A stretch of 6,919 nucleotides of DNA from Pseudomonadota bacterium (lineage in GTDB: Bacteria > Pseudomonadota > Alphaproteobacteria > Acetobacterales > Acetobacteraceae). Position 1 is the stretch's first letter; the number at the start of each line of letters is the position of its first letter. The DNA is taken from positions 1 through 6,919 of the forward strand of contig JAKAQU010000153.1 in NCBI GenBank assembly GCA_021819535.1, in the 5' to 3' direction. The notes beneath the pieces are model-generated. The model did no database searches. It had not been told where the DNA came from and saw nothing but the letters and a program-made list of their open reading frames with translations. The position numbers and the translations under genes are program-made. Positions 6,272 through 6,919 of the stretch are shown piece by piece.

Positions 6272-6919
6272 TTACCCTTTATCGAGCCACGGCGGCACCG
6301 GCAGGTTTTTCGCGCGCAGGAATTCGGGGTTGAACAATTTCGACTGATAGCGCGCCCCGCCATCGCAGAGAATGGTGACGATCGTGTGGCCCGGCCCCAT
6401 TTCGCGCGCGAGCCGGATCGCGGCGGCGACATTAATGCCGGACGAGCCGCCGACAGAAATCCCCTCCTCGATCAGGAGGGTGAAAATCGCCTCCAGCGCC
6501 TCGGCGTCCGGGATGCGGAGCGCATCGTCGATCGGCGCGCCTTCTAGATTAGCGGTCACGCGAGACTGGCCGATGCCCTCGGTGATCGAACTGCCGGAAG
6601 CCGAAAGGTCGCCCGCCTTCACCCAGCCATAAAGCCCGCTTCCCTCCGGATCGGCGAGCACGATACGGATCGCCGGATTCCGTTCCTTGAGCGCCATCGC
6701 GACGCCGGCGAGCGTCCCGCCAGTGCCGCAGGCGCAGGTGAAGGCGTCGATCCGCCCGCCGGTCTGCTCCCAGATCTCGCGTCCGGTGGTGGCGCGATGG
6801 CCCTCGCGATTGGCGCGATTGTCGAACTGATTGGCCCACACCCCACCCATTTCCTCGGCGAGCCGGCGCGAGACATGCACGTAATTGCCGGGATCGCGAT
6901 AGGGCTTCGCCGGCACCAG
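6272..6919 (-). CDS. cysK: Cysteine synthase A-type PLP enzyme (O-acetylserine sulfhydrylase family; partial, N-terminus missing)
   Basis: The last 215 codons are present; the start lies beyond the right edge. The family makes L-cysteine from O-acetylserine and sulfide using pyridoxal phosphate, in the cytoplasm. Visible motifs are ANQFDNRANREGHRATTG (about 29-46 of the fragment), the phosphate-binding loop CGTGGTLAGV (64-73), SITEGIGQ (111-118), and SVGGSSGINVAAAIRLA (155-171), which carries a conserved active-site serine. GHTIVTILCDGGARYQSKLFN follows. The PLP-binding lysine and the substrate loop (TSGNTG type) fall outside the window. SSITEGIGQ and the YQSKLFN ending fit the subgroup usually annotated as cysteine synthase A; a cystathionine beta-synthase-like activity cannot be excluded from a fragment. 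It ends with TAA at 6272-6274 next to the terminator and is convergent with the barrel gene, so it belongs to a separate transcription unit. Confidence 0.93.
   Translation of the reverse strand: MVPAKPYRDPGNYVHVSRRLAEEMGGVWANQFDNRANREGHRATTGREIWEQTGGRIDAFTCACGTGGTLAGVAMALKERNPAIRIVLADPEGSGLYGWVKAGDLSASGSSITEGIGQSRVTANLEGAPIDDALRIPDAEALEAIFTLLIEEGISVGGSSGINVAAAIRLAREMGPGHTIVTILCDGGARYQSKLFNPEFLRAKNLPVPPWLDKG

Overview
The window looks like chromosomal housekeeping DNA from a GC-rich alphaproteobacterium, most likely Rhodospirillales and probably Acetobacteraceae. The evidence is the uniformly high G+C at codon third positions, the gene order dgt-argS-SPOR gene-nagZ, which is familiar from alphaproteobacteria, and the style of the encoded proteins. 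The family-level placement is an inference. I see no insertion sequence, phage gene, CRISPR array, tRNA or rRNA, and no sign of recent transfer.

Positions 1-4039 hold a compact minus-strand cluster. In transcription order it is dgt (HD-domain dNTP triphosphohydrolase), argS (arginyl-tRNA synthetase), a single-pass membrane protein with a C-terminal SPOR peptidoglycan-binding domain, and the 5' part of nagZ (GH3 beta-N-acetylglucosaminidase), which runs off the left edge. Gaps are 36, 2 and 66 nt, so one operon is likely. It joins nucleotide pool control and translation to two cell-wall genes: a SPOR protein that should bind denuded glycan and an enzyme that recycles muropeptides.

Positions 4040-4107 are a short divergent control region with a perfect 10-bp palindrome and two weak, overlapping promoter candidates. 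To its right on the plus strand are an A-type iron-sulfur carrier (HesB/IscA/ErpA family) and, 12 nt later, exodeoxyribonuclease III (xthA, GTG start). After a 112-nt gap comes a secreted, probably outer-membrane beta-barrel protein that I cannot assign to a named family.

Positions 6215-6271 are a strikingly AT-rich gap with a perfect 10-bp hairpin, a transcription terminator between convergent genes. The right edge (6272-6919, minus strand) is the C-terminal two thirds of a cysteine synthase A-type PLP enzyme.

No novel multi-gene system is evident. The points most worth a second look are the divergent dgt/erpA regulatory region, the unassigned beta-barrel protein, the unusual first cysteine motif of the Fe-S carrier, and the AT-rich terminator as a possible dispersed repeat.
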